A stretch of 64,000 nucleotides of DNA, taken from Agarophyton chilense (lineage: Eukaryota; Rhodophyta; Florideophyceae; Gracilariales; Gracilariaceae). Under the pieces are notes generated by a model. That model had not been told where the DNA came from. It made no database searches and worked only from the letters and a program-made list of their open reading frames with translations. The number at the start of each line of letters is the position of its first letter. The stretch's first letter is position 1. Below are positions 54,579-64,000 of this stretch, one piece after another. Where the stretch lies: assembly GCA_030374765.1 (NCBI GenBank), contig JARGXX010000132.1, positions 84,501 to 148,500 of the forward strand. Direction: 5' to 3'. A program made the position numbers and the translations under genes.

Positions 54579-55130
54579 ATGCAGCGCACGCTGCCGCGCC
54601 TCGCCGCGCGCGCGCGCACCGTCCTGCGCACCGCCACGCGCGGAGCAACGCCCTACGAAAGTGCGCCGCACGCGCCGCCAATGTACCCCAAGCGACGCAG
54701 CGCGCTGCGCCGCAGCACGGCGCTCATACACGCACTACGCGCGGAAGAAGGCGCGCGACTCATCTGTCAGCGGCGCGCCGAACTGGCGCGCGTGCTACCA
54801 CGCATCGCGTCGGGCGACGTGCTACGCATCACATACCATCGCCACGCGCACGACGCCCACTTGCGTCGCCCCCCCGCCGCCTTCACTGGCATTGTGCTTG
54901 ACGTGCGTCGCGGCGCGTTGCGCGCTGCCCTTCTGCTGCGCGCCGTCGTGCGCGGCGTTGCTGTCGAACGTTTGTTCGCCGCCTTCTCGCCGCTCGTCGT
55001 GGACGTTCGTCGCCTTGCGTCGCGCCCTCAGAAAACTCGCGCAAACCTGTATTACTTGCGCCATCGCGCCCTGCGCGAGTCGGTCGTGCCCACTGTCACG
55101 CCGCCCGACGCTCTGCCGCCGCCCTTGTAA
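54579..55130 (+). CDS. mrpl19: Mitochondrial ribosomal protein bL19 (183 aa)
   Basis: Large-subunit protein at the subunit interface. The ATG is at 54579 (the GTG three bases earlier is not used). The N-terminal 50 residues are Arg/Ala-rich, suited to mitochondrial import. The bL19 core follows: SGDVLRITYH, FTGIVLDVRRG, VVRGVAVERLFAAFSPLVVD, and the RANLYYLR end that matches RAKLYYLR in bacteria. The codons are extremely GC-rich. The plastid copy would be plastid-encoded in red algae, so a mitochondrial location is more likely; this is inference. Confidence 0.85.
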   Translation: MQRTLPRLAARARTVLRTATRGATPYESAPHAPPMYPKRRSALRRSTALIHALRAEEGARLICQRRAELARVLPRIASGDVLRITYHRHAHDAHLRRPPAAFTGIVLDVRRGALRAALLLRAVVRGVAVERLFAAFSPLVVDVRRLASRPQKTRANLYYLRHRALRESVVPTVTPPDALPPPL

Positions 55131-55171
55131 AAGCGCCTCCGCTCCTGTTCTTCTTGCACGCGTCTCTGTCC

Positions 55172-56149
55172 ATGCGTCGTCGTCGTCGTCGTCGTCGTCG
55201 CGCCGCGTCGCCACCGCCGTCGCCACCGCCGTCGCCACCGCCGTCGCCTCCGTCGCGCGCGTCCCGCAAGCGCCGTCGTCGAGACGCGTGCGACACCACG
55301 CCGCACGCGCCCATTGTCGTGGCGCGCGAGCGCGTGCGCGCCGAGGCAGCCGCGCTGCGTCGCCTGCACATATCACCCACCACACTTTTCTTCCCAACAC
55401 TGCCGCAGCCGCCCGTAACTGCCACCCGTGTGCGAAACGAGCTCGGCGCCGCGCTACACGAGTTACGAACCGTTCCACCGCTCGCATGGGCCATCATGAC
55501 ATGCGAACAAACTTGTCTCGATGCGTTACTTTTACTACGCACGCGCTTTCCTCATCTCGTCGTGTCGTTTCACAAACTTGCTGTCGCACCGGGTGCACGC
55601 AACGTTGCGCGCGTCGCCGAGTTGTTCGACGCGCAACGCGCGCTCGTCGTCAGTCGCGGCGGGCTTGCGCATACGTTGCTGTTTCGGGGCGTGCCGATGC
55701 GCGTGCCGCCCGCGCACTTTGCCGCCGTGCTTGCGCGCGAGCTTGCTGCGGCGCGCTGCGACTGTCGCGCACTGGCCGTGCGATCTCACAACCACAACCA
55801 CAACCACAACGAAAACGAAAAGGCGCGGTCGTACTGGGCGCTGTTCGCCGGGCCCAACGCGGCGCGCCGCGCCTTCTGTGCGCTACGCGAACGCCGCGTG
55901 CACTTTGAGTGCGGCGCGGCGCGCGTGCTGCGCCCCGTCGTGCACGACGACTCGCGCGACGCCGACCAACTTGGTAGACAACGTCGCGTCGCCGCGCTGC
56001 ATCGTTTGCCACCGCCGCCGCACCCTTCTCCCGACGCCGAGCCCGACGCCGAGCCCCACCGTCACACTTCGTCGTTACGACTGCTACGCCATTTTCTTCG
56101 CCTGCATCACGCACCGTTGCTTTTCTCCGACGCGCCGCGCGTCGAGTAG
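55172..56149 (+). CDS. Unrecognised Arg/His-rich protein (325 aa)
   Basis: The ATG at 55172 gives MRRRRRRRRR, from a CGT repeat, then a Pro-rich stretch (SPPPSPPPSP). From residue about 50 a folded-looking part follows: RERVRAEAAALRRLHISPTT, LGAALHELRTVPPLAWAI, and RFPHLVVSFHKLAVAPG with many Ala and Arg. A His/Asn repeat from CACAAC repeats lies in the middle. It could be organellar, given the basic start, but I do not recognise the family. It sits 42 bp after bL19 on the same strand. Confidence 0.6.
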   Translation: MRRRRRRRRRAASPPPSPPPSPPPSPPSRASRKRRRRDACDTTPHAPIVVARERVRAEAAALRRLHISPTTLFFPTLPQPPVTATRVRNELGAALHELRTVPPLAWAIMTCEQTCLDALLLLRTRFPHLVVSFHKLAVAPGARNVARVAELFDAQRALVVSRGGLAHTLLFRGVPMRVPPAHFAAVLARELAAARCDCRALAVRSHNHNHNHNENEKARSYWALFAGPNAARRAFCALRERRVHFECGAARVLRPVVHDDSRDADQLGRQRRVAALHRLPPPPHPSPDAEPDAEPHRHTSSLRLLRHFLRLHHAPLLFSDAPRVE

Positions 56150-56530
56150 TGTGCTACTGCTACCCTTTCTCTCACGCGCCCCCCCCCCGTTGTTTCCGCT
56201 TTCGGCGCCCGCCCCCGCCCCCCGTCTGCGCGCGCCATGTAACGTGTGCTCGCTCCTCCGTTTTGCCACCCATCTGTCGAGAGCACCCATCTGTCGAGAG
56301 CACCCATCCCTCGCATGACTCTGCTTCCCCGCTTCCCCGCTTCCCCCGCTTCCCCGCTTCCCACACCCCTCGTCTCTCCCTCCCCTCCCCTCCCCACCAG
56401 ACATGAGTGAGGAACAAATGCTCGCGCCCTCCCCCTCCCGAGAGACAGGTCGAGGCCGCGCCCCGCGCACCCGCCCCGCCAGTCGCTGGGTGCCGTCGGA
56501 CGCGTCGCCTCCCGCGTCAAGACCTCGGGA
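56150..56530. other. Spacer with C-rich direct repeats
   Basis: Poly-C/T-rich with a direct repeat CTGTCGAGAGCACCCAT (twice, near 56274 and 56291). Alternate ATG at 56403 opens another frame of low complexity. Confidence 0.4.
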
Positions 56531-57049
56531 ATGTCCATCATATCAGCCTCTATTCTCAGCTGGGCAAGGGACGACGAGCACAGGGCAAGCCTCTCGCCCT
56601 GGGCCGCCGAGGACAAACTCCAAACACCCCACGCCCACACCGCGTCGTCCTCCGCCCCCCCACCCCACCGCCCCACACGCTCCCCCAGAACCCCCAACCC
56701 CAACCCCAACCCCAACCCCAACCCCAACCCCGCCCTCCCCGCGTCGCCCGTCTCCGCCACCTCCACCTCCCCCCACCCCAACATCGCCCGGAGAAGCACC
56801 GCAAACTCCACCGCGCTGGCCCGCCTGTCCGTCACCGACGTGCAACCCGCAAATGAGCAACCGACCCGCGCAATGCGCAAATCCATCTCCAGCATTCCCG
56901 CGTATCGCCCCTTCAGACAAACCGCATCCGATGCTGACGCCGCCGCCTCTTCGCCGCGTGCCCTCACCAACCACAAACCCGCAACCGGTTCCTTTAACCC
57001 CGCCTCCCTCATCAAGGGCGTTTCCAAATTGATTCTCAGAAACTCGCCT

Positions 57050-57080
<31 letters not shown>

Positions 57081-57772
57081 ACCCCGACCCAAACACACCC
57101 GCGCCGTCTCACGCGCCCCTCAGCCTCAACCCAACTCCGTCTGTCCCCAGCACCTCCCCGCTTTCCGACGACCCCGACAACGCCGGCGCCCCCCCTCAAA
57201 CCATTCTCAGCGCGCCCCGACCGTCGCGCTTACTCGCGCTCACCAGGGAAAAGCCCAACGACCACGCCGCTGCCGACTCGTCCAACGCACTCGTGAAAAG
57301 TGTGTCGTCCGCAGCGCGCCCGCCTGCCGCGCACAACCCTGCACTGCCGCGTCAACTCTCGAGAGGCCCCAAGCACCACGACGCCAGGAACCACGTGCAG
57401 TTCAGCGCCGCGCCCAAGGAGCGCCACCCGAGGCCCTCAAAGCAGAGGAACTCGTGGTTTGCGTTTGCACGCGACGAACGCTGCATTGACCAACCGAGAA
57501 AACGCTCGTCGTCCAGGGTTCGCGCAAAGTCCAGAATCAGGTCCTTGCCGAGCCCGGGCCACAAGCCCAACGCCTCCTGTGCTCCGGCCCACGACAAGAA
57601 AAAGAACCCAAAGGAACTGCACAATGTTGTCGACTTTGCTGTGGACGAGTATTTCGATAGCGAGGAAGATGAGATGGAGGCTGGCGCCAATGTTCGCTCT
57701 CTGGCGGAGGATGACTTCATTTCCTACCAAACAAGACATCTCAAGAAAGCAGATCGCGCGAAGAACCGTTGA
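56531..57772 (+). CDS. Unrecognised Pro/Ala/Ser-rich protein (413 aa)
   Basis: The first ATG in the best frame is at 56531; the frame is open upstream to 56411 without ATG, so an upstream exon is possible. The first 300 residues are low-complexity (Pro, Ala, Ser, Asn) with an NP dipeptide run from a CCCCAA repeat and a polyalanine run near 57055. A more structured end follows: NSWFAFARDERCIDQPRKRS, a basic SRVRAKSRIRSL, and an acidic VVDFAVDEYFDSEEDEMEAG. A nuclear protein is possible from the basic patches. The overlapping minus ORF (56107-57096) is rejected. Confidence 0.55.
56692..56731. repeat. CCCCAA hexamer repeat
   Basis: About six to seven copies of CCCCAA (TTGGGG on the other strand), inside the coding region as an Asn-Pro repeat. 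Confidence 0.9.
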
Positions 57773-58594
57773 TGCGCCCAACTGCGCTACTACTAGCTAC
57801 CTACGAACGCAGCTAGCCGCCAACCTCTTGAGCGCTTAGACCGGCAGTGCGACGACTCGAGACAAACGCATCACCCAAATAAACATGTGCCCTTTGAAAG
57901 GTTTCATCAGTCGCCGCGCGTGTGCTGCAGAACCCTGTTCTCAAACGTCGCTTTCTAGCTAGTAGTCGGTAACGATGCAACCTAAGCTACATACCGCTTC
58001 TACTACGTAGCGTATGCACATTTGCTACGTTGTTCCTCGTTTGATCCTTCTCGTGCTTCCCATTGCAACGCGACGTGCGTGCCTTTTGCAGATTGCTCCC
58101 AACGTTCTGTCTTGACAAAAACTGGCGCGCCTTGCCTTACTCAACCTGTTCTCTCTCAGCGGTCGATGCACCACGCTTACTACCACGAGTCCTTGCCACT
58201 CTCAATGCTTGGGCTCACCACAACTTTCTGTGAGTTTATGTCCAAGTACAAAGGGGTACACGAACTGGAAGCCGACACCACTGAGCTCTGCGCTGAGCAC
58301 GACAGTGCTGCTCGCAACTTGTTGTAATCTGTGTGTGGCCTACACCAATCCGCGAGTCGTTCGTCGAGAGCACAGCTCTCTCTCAAGTACTGCATATCGA
58401 CGTCCAAGTTACCGAACAGTACTGAACACAACGCCGCAGTTATCGCCACACTCGGGGCACCATCAGCAAGCACAGGTATTCTTTACCAATAGAACTAAGA
58501 GATTCATGGCTGCAGTTGAGGCGAACACTGTCGCGCATACCAAAAGGAAAGAACTATGACAAACATATCAGTGGGACTGTGACAGAAAGAAAAC
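57773..58594. other. Intergenic, no supported gene
   Basis: Short ORFs on both strands, the longest about 116 aa, have no motif. Confidence 0.4.
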
Positions 58595-59551
58595 TCAGTC
58601 GCGGCACATGGCGGCTGCAACGGCAGGGTACGCGAAGATTTGAGTCTCTTCGTGATGGCAAGTGCTAGCGTACAGCTTGCGAGCCGTGCGGGCAGACTCA
58701 TACTGCTGACCGGTTACGGTACTAGGAGACTGCTGCCCGGCACGGAACTCAGCTGCCAAAGCGGCAACACGGAGGTTTTCGGCATCACCCTTCGCGTAGC
58801 CGTCCTCGCACACACCCACGCGGTAAACGCCCGACGGATGGGCCTTGGCAGTGATCTGCGCGCGCACACCGGCTGCCATGTAGTCCTCAGCAATCGAGGT
58901 TGGAGTAACTACTCTGTAGCAGGTTCCCATGGCCTCGGCGCGGCCCGCAAGGTAGGTGGCGGCTGACATGGGCATTGTCGAGAATTGCTGCTCCTCTCTG
59001 TGACAGCCGTTGGCCATAGTGAAAGCAAGACGTCGGTTTTCATAACGCTCGGCGAGACGTACGCTAATTGGCTTCTGCGCCTGACGGAATGCCTTGGTAC
59101 GGTTGAACACGCGCTTCGCAAACGCTTGCTGCGGAACGGTGCCCTCGGTGCACTTGGTGGTGTAGGTACCGAATGGAACAGCCGAACGCTTGAACACTTG
59201 CATCATTCCTTTTGCGCAGTACTCGTCGTACTTCATGAAAATTTTGTCGCACGCGCTGGGTACATTGCAGTTGGAGATTGAGTAGTGCCCGGCCATGGCG
59301 GGGGAGTTGGGGTAGTCAAAGCTGACTGGGTAGCCTGCTCGCTTGAAGGAGGCTAGTTTCTTCGGGCGCGAGTAGTCAATGTTGATTTTTCCAAAGCTCT
59401 GAAACTTCTTCTGGAAGGCGTCGACCGCCATGGTGACGGCTGGCGGAGAAGCGGTGCCGGTGCGAGGTGACACATTGTTGGCAGTGAAGGAAGACGTGCG
59501 GACCTTGACGGCCGAGAACATTCCATTGATAGCAAAAGCGGGGGCGTCCAT
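58595..59551 (-). CDS. Phycoerythrin gamma subunit, plastid-targeted (318 aa)
   Basis: A nuclear-encoded linker and chromophore-bearing subunit in the centre of R-phycoerythrin hexamers of red-algal phycobilisomes. ATG at 59551. The first 40 or so residues are Ser/Thr/Ala-rich, suited to plastid import. The mature part begins near MAVDAFQKKFQSFGKINIDY. Two related halves recur around YCAKGMMQVFKRSAVPFGTY and the repeat of RRLAFTMANGCHREEQQFS / KLYASTCHHEETQIFAYP, both with Cys residues that can carry bilins. This internal repeat and the length fit the family. No frame break is seen. Confidence 0.88.
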   Translation of the reverse strand: MDAPAFAINGMFSAVKVRTSSFTANNVSPRTGTASPPAVTMAVDAFQKKFQSFGKINIDYSRPKKLASFKRAGYPVSFDYPNSPAMAGHYSISNCNVPSACDKIFMKYDEYCAKGMMQVFKRSAVPFGTYTTKCTEGTVPQQAFAKRVFNRTKAFRQAQKPISVRLAERYENRRLAFTMANGCHREEQQFSTMPMSAATYLAGRAEAMGTCYRVVTPTSIAEDYMAAGVRAQITAKAHPSGVYRVGVCEDGYAKGDAENLRVAALAAEFRAGQQSPSTVTGQQYESARTARKLYASTCHHEETQIFAYPAVAAAMCRD

Positions 59552-60637
59552 GGCGAAAGCAAACAGTAACGTACGGGGATCGACGCGCAGAGGAGTGGGC
59601 GCGAGGAGGACGGAGATGGACGAGATTGGGACCTGGTTGGATATCGACCGTCGTCAAGGGGGGGGTTAATTTTCGACGGTATCGGTGCGCAATGGGTGGT
59701 CTGCAGTGCTGCCAGGGCAAGAGCTGCGTGGCGCGCAGATTGTGTGTGCTCGCGATCTGCAGAAAACCCTGGGCTGACGAATGCATGCCCTGGCCACTTG
59801 GCGCGCTGCGCGCAGACATTCCCACGATTCGCTTCCTCATCCTCACATAGATATGTAGGTTAGCTAGATAGATAGATGAACGTCTACCCAAGCTGCTGCA
59901 AACTTGTACCCGAGCCCAAATACACCCAGCGCAACGTTGAATGCAAGACAGCAATGAAATCAGAGGGTTCACCATTCAAAACGGAGCTTCGGCAATGGTA
60001 TGCAACTCACACGCCCCGCCGAATCCCTGCGAGACGGCATCCGCAGTTCGACAACCTGTTGAAGCAGTACAAGAAAAAGGCCGCCATTCATGTAGCACGA
60101 GACGAAAGCTAGGTATGCTAATCGAGGTAGAGAGCCTTCCCCAAAGCCTTTGTCGTTGTCGGAATAACACCATACGTTCAGCCAAGTAGACCTATGCACG
60201 TCCATGCGGACGTTGCCGATTGATGCTTGATGCCGTTCGAATAGGGATTAGGGCGATAGGTGACAAGCATCGAAAACCTCGATTAACAAAACATTCTTTA
60301 AAACAAACAGTGGAGACTGTTCACCGTCTGCACAAACTCTCTAGCTACAGCTAGCTGGTGCCCTTCGCTTCTGTACAGCGATTTGAGATTTGAATGTATG
60401 AATATAAAGTCAATGGACTTTTGCATTTAATGGTTCCAAGTGCGCAATCCGGTTTGGTTTATTATACAAGACCATGCATGTAACTTACCGTTCGCACAGT
60501 TTAGCGTTTCGGGAACAACTATAACACTCAAAAAGACAGCGAAAGAAAATTGATGGAAACTGTTTTCATTCCAAGTTTAAAAGCTCCGTTTGTCTCCGAT
60601 TCATAAAGTCAACGCAAACAGCTACTACCGAGCGGGG

Positions 60638-60646
60638 TATAAAAAA
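60638..60646 (+). promoter_or_regulatory. Orphan TATA box
   Basis: TATAAAAAA after a GC-rich AGCGGGG. No convincing ORF begins within the next several hundred bases. Confidence 0.3.
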
Positions 60647-61496
60647 CAACCACACACAGTACAGTTGTAACGTTTTGGTCAACGTTACCAGTCATATTAA
60701 CAGTGGGGTGTATCTCCAGAGTCTGGGATAGGCCAAGACTAGATTCAGCACAACGCTGGGTTCCGTCCGCTCTTTTCTGCGTGCCTCTATCTGGTCACTG
60801 GACCCAAGGCTAGATCTTCGTATGTTATATTCATCCTGTGCTTGTGCCCGTTCGCTTGGGCACTGACTATCGTTTGGTGCTGATAATCGCAATAGCTCTA
60901 TCGCCCGATCAGGTTTGTTTAATGCAAAACGCTGTGCTTTTCAATATAGCACATCAAATTCATAAGGCACTCATGGCTGCTCTACCGCCTCATCAATTCC
61001 ACGACAGTACTATAGTGCCAAGTCCTGTAACTACAGCCCAATCATCTATCTAGGTTTTCACCGGGGAAAGATTAACATGACTTCGATGACGGAGTCCACT
61101 GGAAACTGGCGGTGCGGTGTTGCTACGATTGTACCCTCGTGACGTGCTGCATACGTGGGCGTACATTATGCGAGCTCATTTAAATGACACGCCCACAACT
61201 GCGAGACCTTTGAGAGTTGTAGAAACGTGTTGTTCATAATCCGAGAGCGAGTTTGCACGCAAGCTTACGAGGATGCTATCTCAAGTCAAAACCGATTGTC
61301 TCCAAGCATATGCTGTTCTTTCCCTATATTTACTTGTCGGGGTGGTTGCATCACCTTCTTTAGTATCCGCTCTTCCTATTCCTTTGCCTGTCCCCGTTGC
61401 CGAGGGTGCCGCCTCTCACCCATTTCAAATACACATCGCCTTGCGCCTATTGCAGATATTACTAAGGTCGTACGTACCTCACGAACTTTGCAAATC

Positions 61497-61514
61497 TCTC
61501 TCTCTCTCTCTCTC
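61497..61514. repeat. TC microsatellite
   Basis: A short run of TC repeats. Confidence 0.8.
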
Positions 61515-61571
61515 TTTACGGGCACACTTTTTGCAAATCTATTTCAGTGTCTTCCTGTTAAAAAACAGTTC

Positions 61572-61805
61572 ATGGTCAAGAGTAGCGTTCTTCAATGCCT
61601 TGTGCCCGTTGCGTGCCTCACAAGTAGCGCAGCTCTGGGTAAAGTACGCACAACACCTTCAATGTGCGTATCTCCCAACGGTACCATCAGTTTCACGTGC
61701 ATCAACCCGACCGTTTCCCATCATAATGCCGTTGCTGAAAAGATGTGCATTGCTGGAACGTCTTTAAATGCTTCCAATTCAGGAGAGAGTTCGCTTCCGG
61801 ATTGA
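61572..61805 (+). CDS. Possible small secreted protein (77 aa)
   Basis: ATG at 61572. The first 20 residues (MVKSSVLQCLVPVACLTSSA) look like a signal peptide with a cleavage site after SSA. The mature part has Cys pairs (MCVSPNG, FTCINP, MCIAG) and two NxT/S sites. The size is small and the sequence is not recognised. A frame continuing at 61800-61939 might be a second exon. Confidence 0.3.
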   Translation: MVKSSVLQCLVPVACLTSSAALGKVRTTPSMCVSPNGTISFTCINPTVSHHNAVAEKMCIAGTSLNASNSGESSLPD

Positions 61806-62021
61806 AAATGAGAGTAACATCTGCAATTGATGGCGAGATGGGCACAGGGAAAAGTAATTCCATCTCTGGCTTTGTTGTACACACATCCAACAACCCGGTT
61901 GGTGGTAAATCGTACCTCAAGTTTCCGAACAAATGCTAGCTACTTGACAAGGAGGCTTTGGAAACATAGCGCTCCCCAACTTTAATACGCGCATATGTAA
62001 CCAGTTTTGCAGTCGTGCTCT

Positions 62022-64000
62022 CTACGGGGGAACTGTAGGCTGCAAACATTCTATCTTCGATCTGTGCGCGGCTCCCTGTTTGTTCCACCACTCATCGCAG
62101 TTCGTCAACATCAATAATTCTCTATCACTCACAACAAATTCATCACTGTTTTCAACATTTTCAATTTTCACCTTCACATCCGCTTTTCTCGCAATGTCGC
62201 TGTCATTCGGACCTTCGTTTTCCACTGTCTCATGAAATGTCTTCACCTTGTGATGAGTAATAACTTTGGAAGCATTGAAGCTGATGAGTCGCAGTCCTCG
62301 TAAACTAGTAGCTCTTGAGAGCGCTACATACACCTGTCCGTAATCGAAGCACTTCCCAACATCTGTCTCCACGTTCAACAAAGTCATTCCTTGCGCTTTG
62401 TGTATCGAGAGTGCCCATCCGAGGGTCAGAGGTATTTGCACTCGATTTCCAACTACCTTCCCATCCAGTCCGTGCACAGTCCACTTCTCCTCTACCATAG
62501 ACAGCCGTTGACCGTCGTCAAACTTAACTACGGGCACCAATTGAGGTTTCTGAGCACTCATCAAAAGAAACCCATCCTCATCACGAGGCAATTCCTTAAG
62601 CAACCTTGCAACGATTCCATCTTCATCGTTCTGGTCAAGGTCAATCTGTTCCTCCGGCAGCAAACCATCTTTCGTCATTTCGTCTATTCTCTCAGTCAGG
62701 GTTTCCTCTGTCATGAACTTAAACTTTTCAAGCTGTTGTAATCGAGCTTTGTCAGTTAGTTTGAATCCGGTCACGATACCGGCACTACCGTTTACGATGC
62801 CCATGTCCTGGTCTATATTCTTGACACAGAGCACTCTACACGACTTCTTAACAGTAAACGAATTCAGACCTGAAACATTGTCCAACAATGTTTGAACAGT
62901 TTTTTTGTTCAAGTTGCCAAGGTCTGAGGAAACCGTATCCTTTGCCAAATATCGAACACCCTGAGCGGGAATGGCGTTTAGCCGAGTGATATTTTCTCTG
63001 TTCACCTGATTTCGATAGGGGTACAGCTTTGTGTAGTGAATCTCAATGCCCTTGTCATCCACCTCCACAGGTGCAGCATCACGAACCACGCAACATGCAT
63101 TCAACACATATCGGGTAGCCGTAGACACTAATCCACGGCGAAGCTCGTTTAACATTCCGACAAACACCTTGTCGCTTTGTCTGTGAACTTCGTGCAAACA
63201 ACATGTCATTTTAATGCCCCTTTTCCATGCCTTTGCTTCAAATGCAAAGAACTTCTCCTTTACAAACTGATGTCGATAGTCAGAACAGCTTACGGGAGGA
63301 AGTTGGAAGAAATCCCCGCAAACTATTATTTGCAAGCCGCCAAATAAGGGAACGTTTTTCATATATCTTTCATCTCCTTGACCAACATTCTCTTCCGTTA
63401 ACCGGCCGTATGTGCACATAATCTCAATCTTATCAAACAAGAAGCAATCAATCATAGAAATCTCATCAATAACAAGAACATCAAGCTTCCCCAATCGTTT
63501 TTTCACACGGTCGCTTGTCAGAGCACGCCTCCTCAAAGTACTTTCTGATTCCATACCCAATCCCAATCCTAGAAATGAGTGTATGGTACAACCCTGAATA
63601 GCAACAGCTGCACATCCTGTACTAGCCGTAACAGCAACACTCTTCGAATCAGCACGTAATTGAGATATGATTTGACGAAGTACAAAAGACTTCCCAACCC
63701 CTGCACTGCCAGTTAAGAAAAAACTGTCGCCTCTTTTCGCAGCTTCCACCGCGGCTGCCTGATATTTGTCGAGCAAGACTTCGACCTCACCGGCGGAGGG
63801 TGATTGCATGTGTTGCGATGATTGCGGCGGCGTTGCTTGCGCTCTTAATTGCTCCTTGAGTGCAAGGATTGTTGTTGGATTCCTCGGAACCTTACCGTCT
63901 GCATTTTCGGATTTAGACTTCGATGTGTCGGAGATCTTTGTGACCTGTGCAGCGCACGCTGGTCTCGAAGTGAAAGGCGATTCAGGGGGGGCAGACGGAT
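62022..64000 (-). CDS. PIF1-type DNA helicase, 5' end beyond the window
   Basis: A 5'-to-3' helicase of superfamily 1B. The frame is open from 62022 to the right edge with no stop, so the true start may be outside; the first ATG in the window is at 63809. Motifs in order: Walker A GSAGVGKS, ASTGCAAVAI, Walker B DVLVIDEISMID, GDFFQLPPV, LHEVHRQ, then TLGWALSIHKAQGMT and YVALSRATSLRGLRL in the C-terminal core. The end carries a WWNKQG segment. About 65 residues before 63809 are Ser/Pro/Lys-rich, a linker. PIF1 relatives work in telomere, mitochondrial and G-quadruplex maintenance, and are also in Helitrons; no replication initiator (Rep) domain is visible here. Confidence 0.9.
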   Translation of the reverse strand, partial: PSAPPESPFTSRPACAAQVTKISDTSKSKSENADGKVPRNPTTILALKEQLRAQATPPQSSQHMQSPSAGEVEVLLDKYQAAAVEAAKRGDSFFLTGSAGVGKSFVLRQIISQLRADSKSVAVTASTGCAAVAIQGCTIHSFLGLGLGMESESTLRRRALTSDRVKKRLGKLDVLVIDEISMIDCFLFDKIEIMCTYGRLTEENVGQGDERYMKNVPLFGGLQIIVCGDFFQLPPVSCSDYRHQFVKEKFFAFEAKAWKRGIKMTCCLHEVHRQSDKVFVGMLNELRRGLVSTATRYVLNACCVVRDAAPVEVDDKGIEIHYTKLYPYRNQVNRENITRLNAIPAQGVRYLAKDTVSSDLGNLNKKTVQTLLDNVSGLNSFTVKKSCRVLCVKNIDQDMGIVNGSAGIVTGFKLTDKARLQQLEKFKFMTEETLTERIDEMTKDGLLPEEQIDLDQNDEDGIVARLLKELPRDEDGFLLMSAQKPQLVPVVKFDDGQRLSMVEEKWTVHGLDGKVVGNRVQIPLTLGWALSIHKAQGMTLLNVETDVGKCFDYGQVYVALSRATSLRGLRLISFNASKVITHHKVKTFHETVENEGPNDSDIARKADVKVKIENVENSDEFVVSDRELLMLTNCDEWWNKQGAAHRSKIECLQPTVPP

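Larger units (their letters stand above)
59552..62021. other. 2.4-kb region without a supported large gene
   Basis: Short ORFs only on both strands. It includes a TATA box at 60638 without an evident ORF, and a small possible secreted protein at 61572. Confidence 0.4.

Noticed and set aside
56107-57096. 329-codon minus ORF with Gly-Leu repeats
   Set aside because: The repeats are the reverse of the CCCCAA run. The plus frame ends in a more structured protein.
1-64000. tRNA and rRNA genes
   Set aside because: Scanning by eye found no T-loop GGTTCGAATC-type box paired with an acceptor stem, and no rRNA core sequence. A tRNA search program would be needed to be sure.

Overview
The window looks like nuclear DNA of a red alga, most likely a florideophyte resembling Chondrus crispus. 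That name is an inference: no database was searched. The strongest sign is a nuclear phycoerythrin gamma-subunit gene (58595-59551, minus), a family known only from red algae. The eukaryotic genes are compact and mostly intronless, and a gene island sits beside a stretch of retrotransposon and decayed genes, which fits.

The left part (1-28 kb) is repeat-rich and pseudogene-rich. It holds an unrecognised basic protein, a small ORF that begins with a clear histone H3-like tail, and a complete but mutated Ty3/gypsy chromovirus (4225-12866: two LTRs, gag, protease, RT, RNase H, integrase, chromodomain). Next come a very regular 140-bp tandem array in which every unit can fold into four hairpins (about 14056-15135) and a tyrosine-recombinase element with two divergent ORFs, each broken by one in-frame stop (15259-17595). 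A folate/biopterin-type transporter pseudogene, an SDR remnant and other degenerate coding pieces follow. Last is a GC-rich island packed with short perfect hairpins (about 25740-26640), into which a RING-finger ORF runs.

The right part (28-64 kb) is a gene island: P4-type lipid flippase, endosomal-type Qa-SNARE, Ser-rich unknown protein, UBE3C/HUL5-like HECT ubiquitin ligase, plastid class I fructose-bisphosphate aldolase, zinc-ribbon protein, DNA polymerase alpha B subunit, a tandem-AAA ATPase with two introns, RING-H2 protein, type II peroxiredoxin, mitochondrial ribosomal protein bL19, two unknown proteins, phycoerythrin gamma subunit, and a PIF1-type helicase that runs off the right edge. 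Several neighbours are head to head with short shared upstream regions (HECT/aldolase, POLA2/AAA, RING-H2/peroxiredoxin). The block at about 47.8-57.8 kb is much more GC-rich than its surroundings and full of simple repeats.

The genes are unrelated housekeeping functions (membrane traffic, replication, ubiquitin, photosynthesis, mitochondrial translation) rather than one pathway. The points most worth a second look are the H3-tail mimic, the hairpin-built satellite, the hairpin island, the two-ORF recombinase element and the TAATG gag/pol overlap in the retrotransposon.
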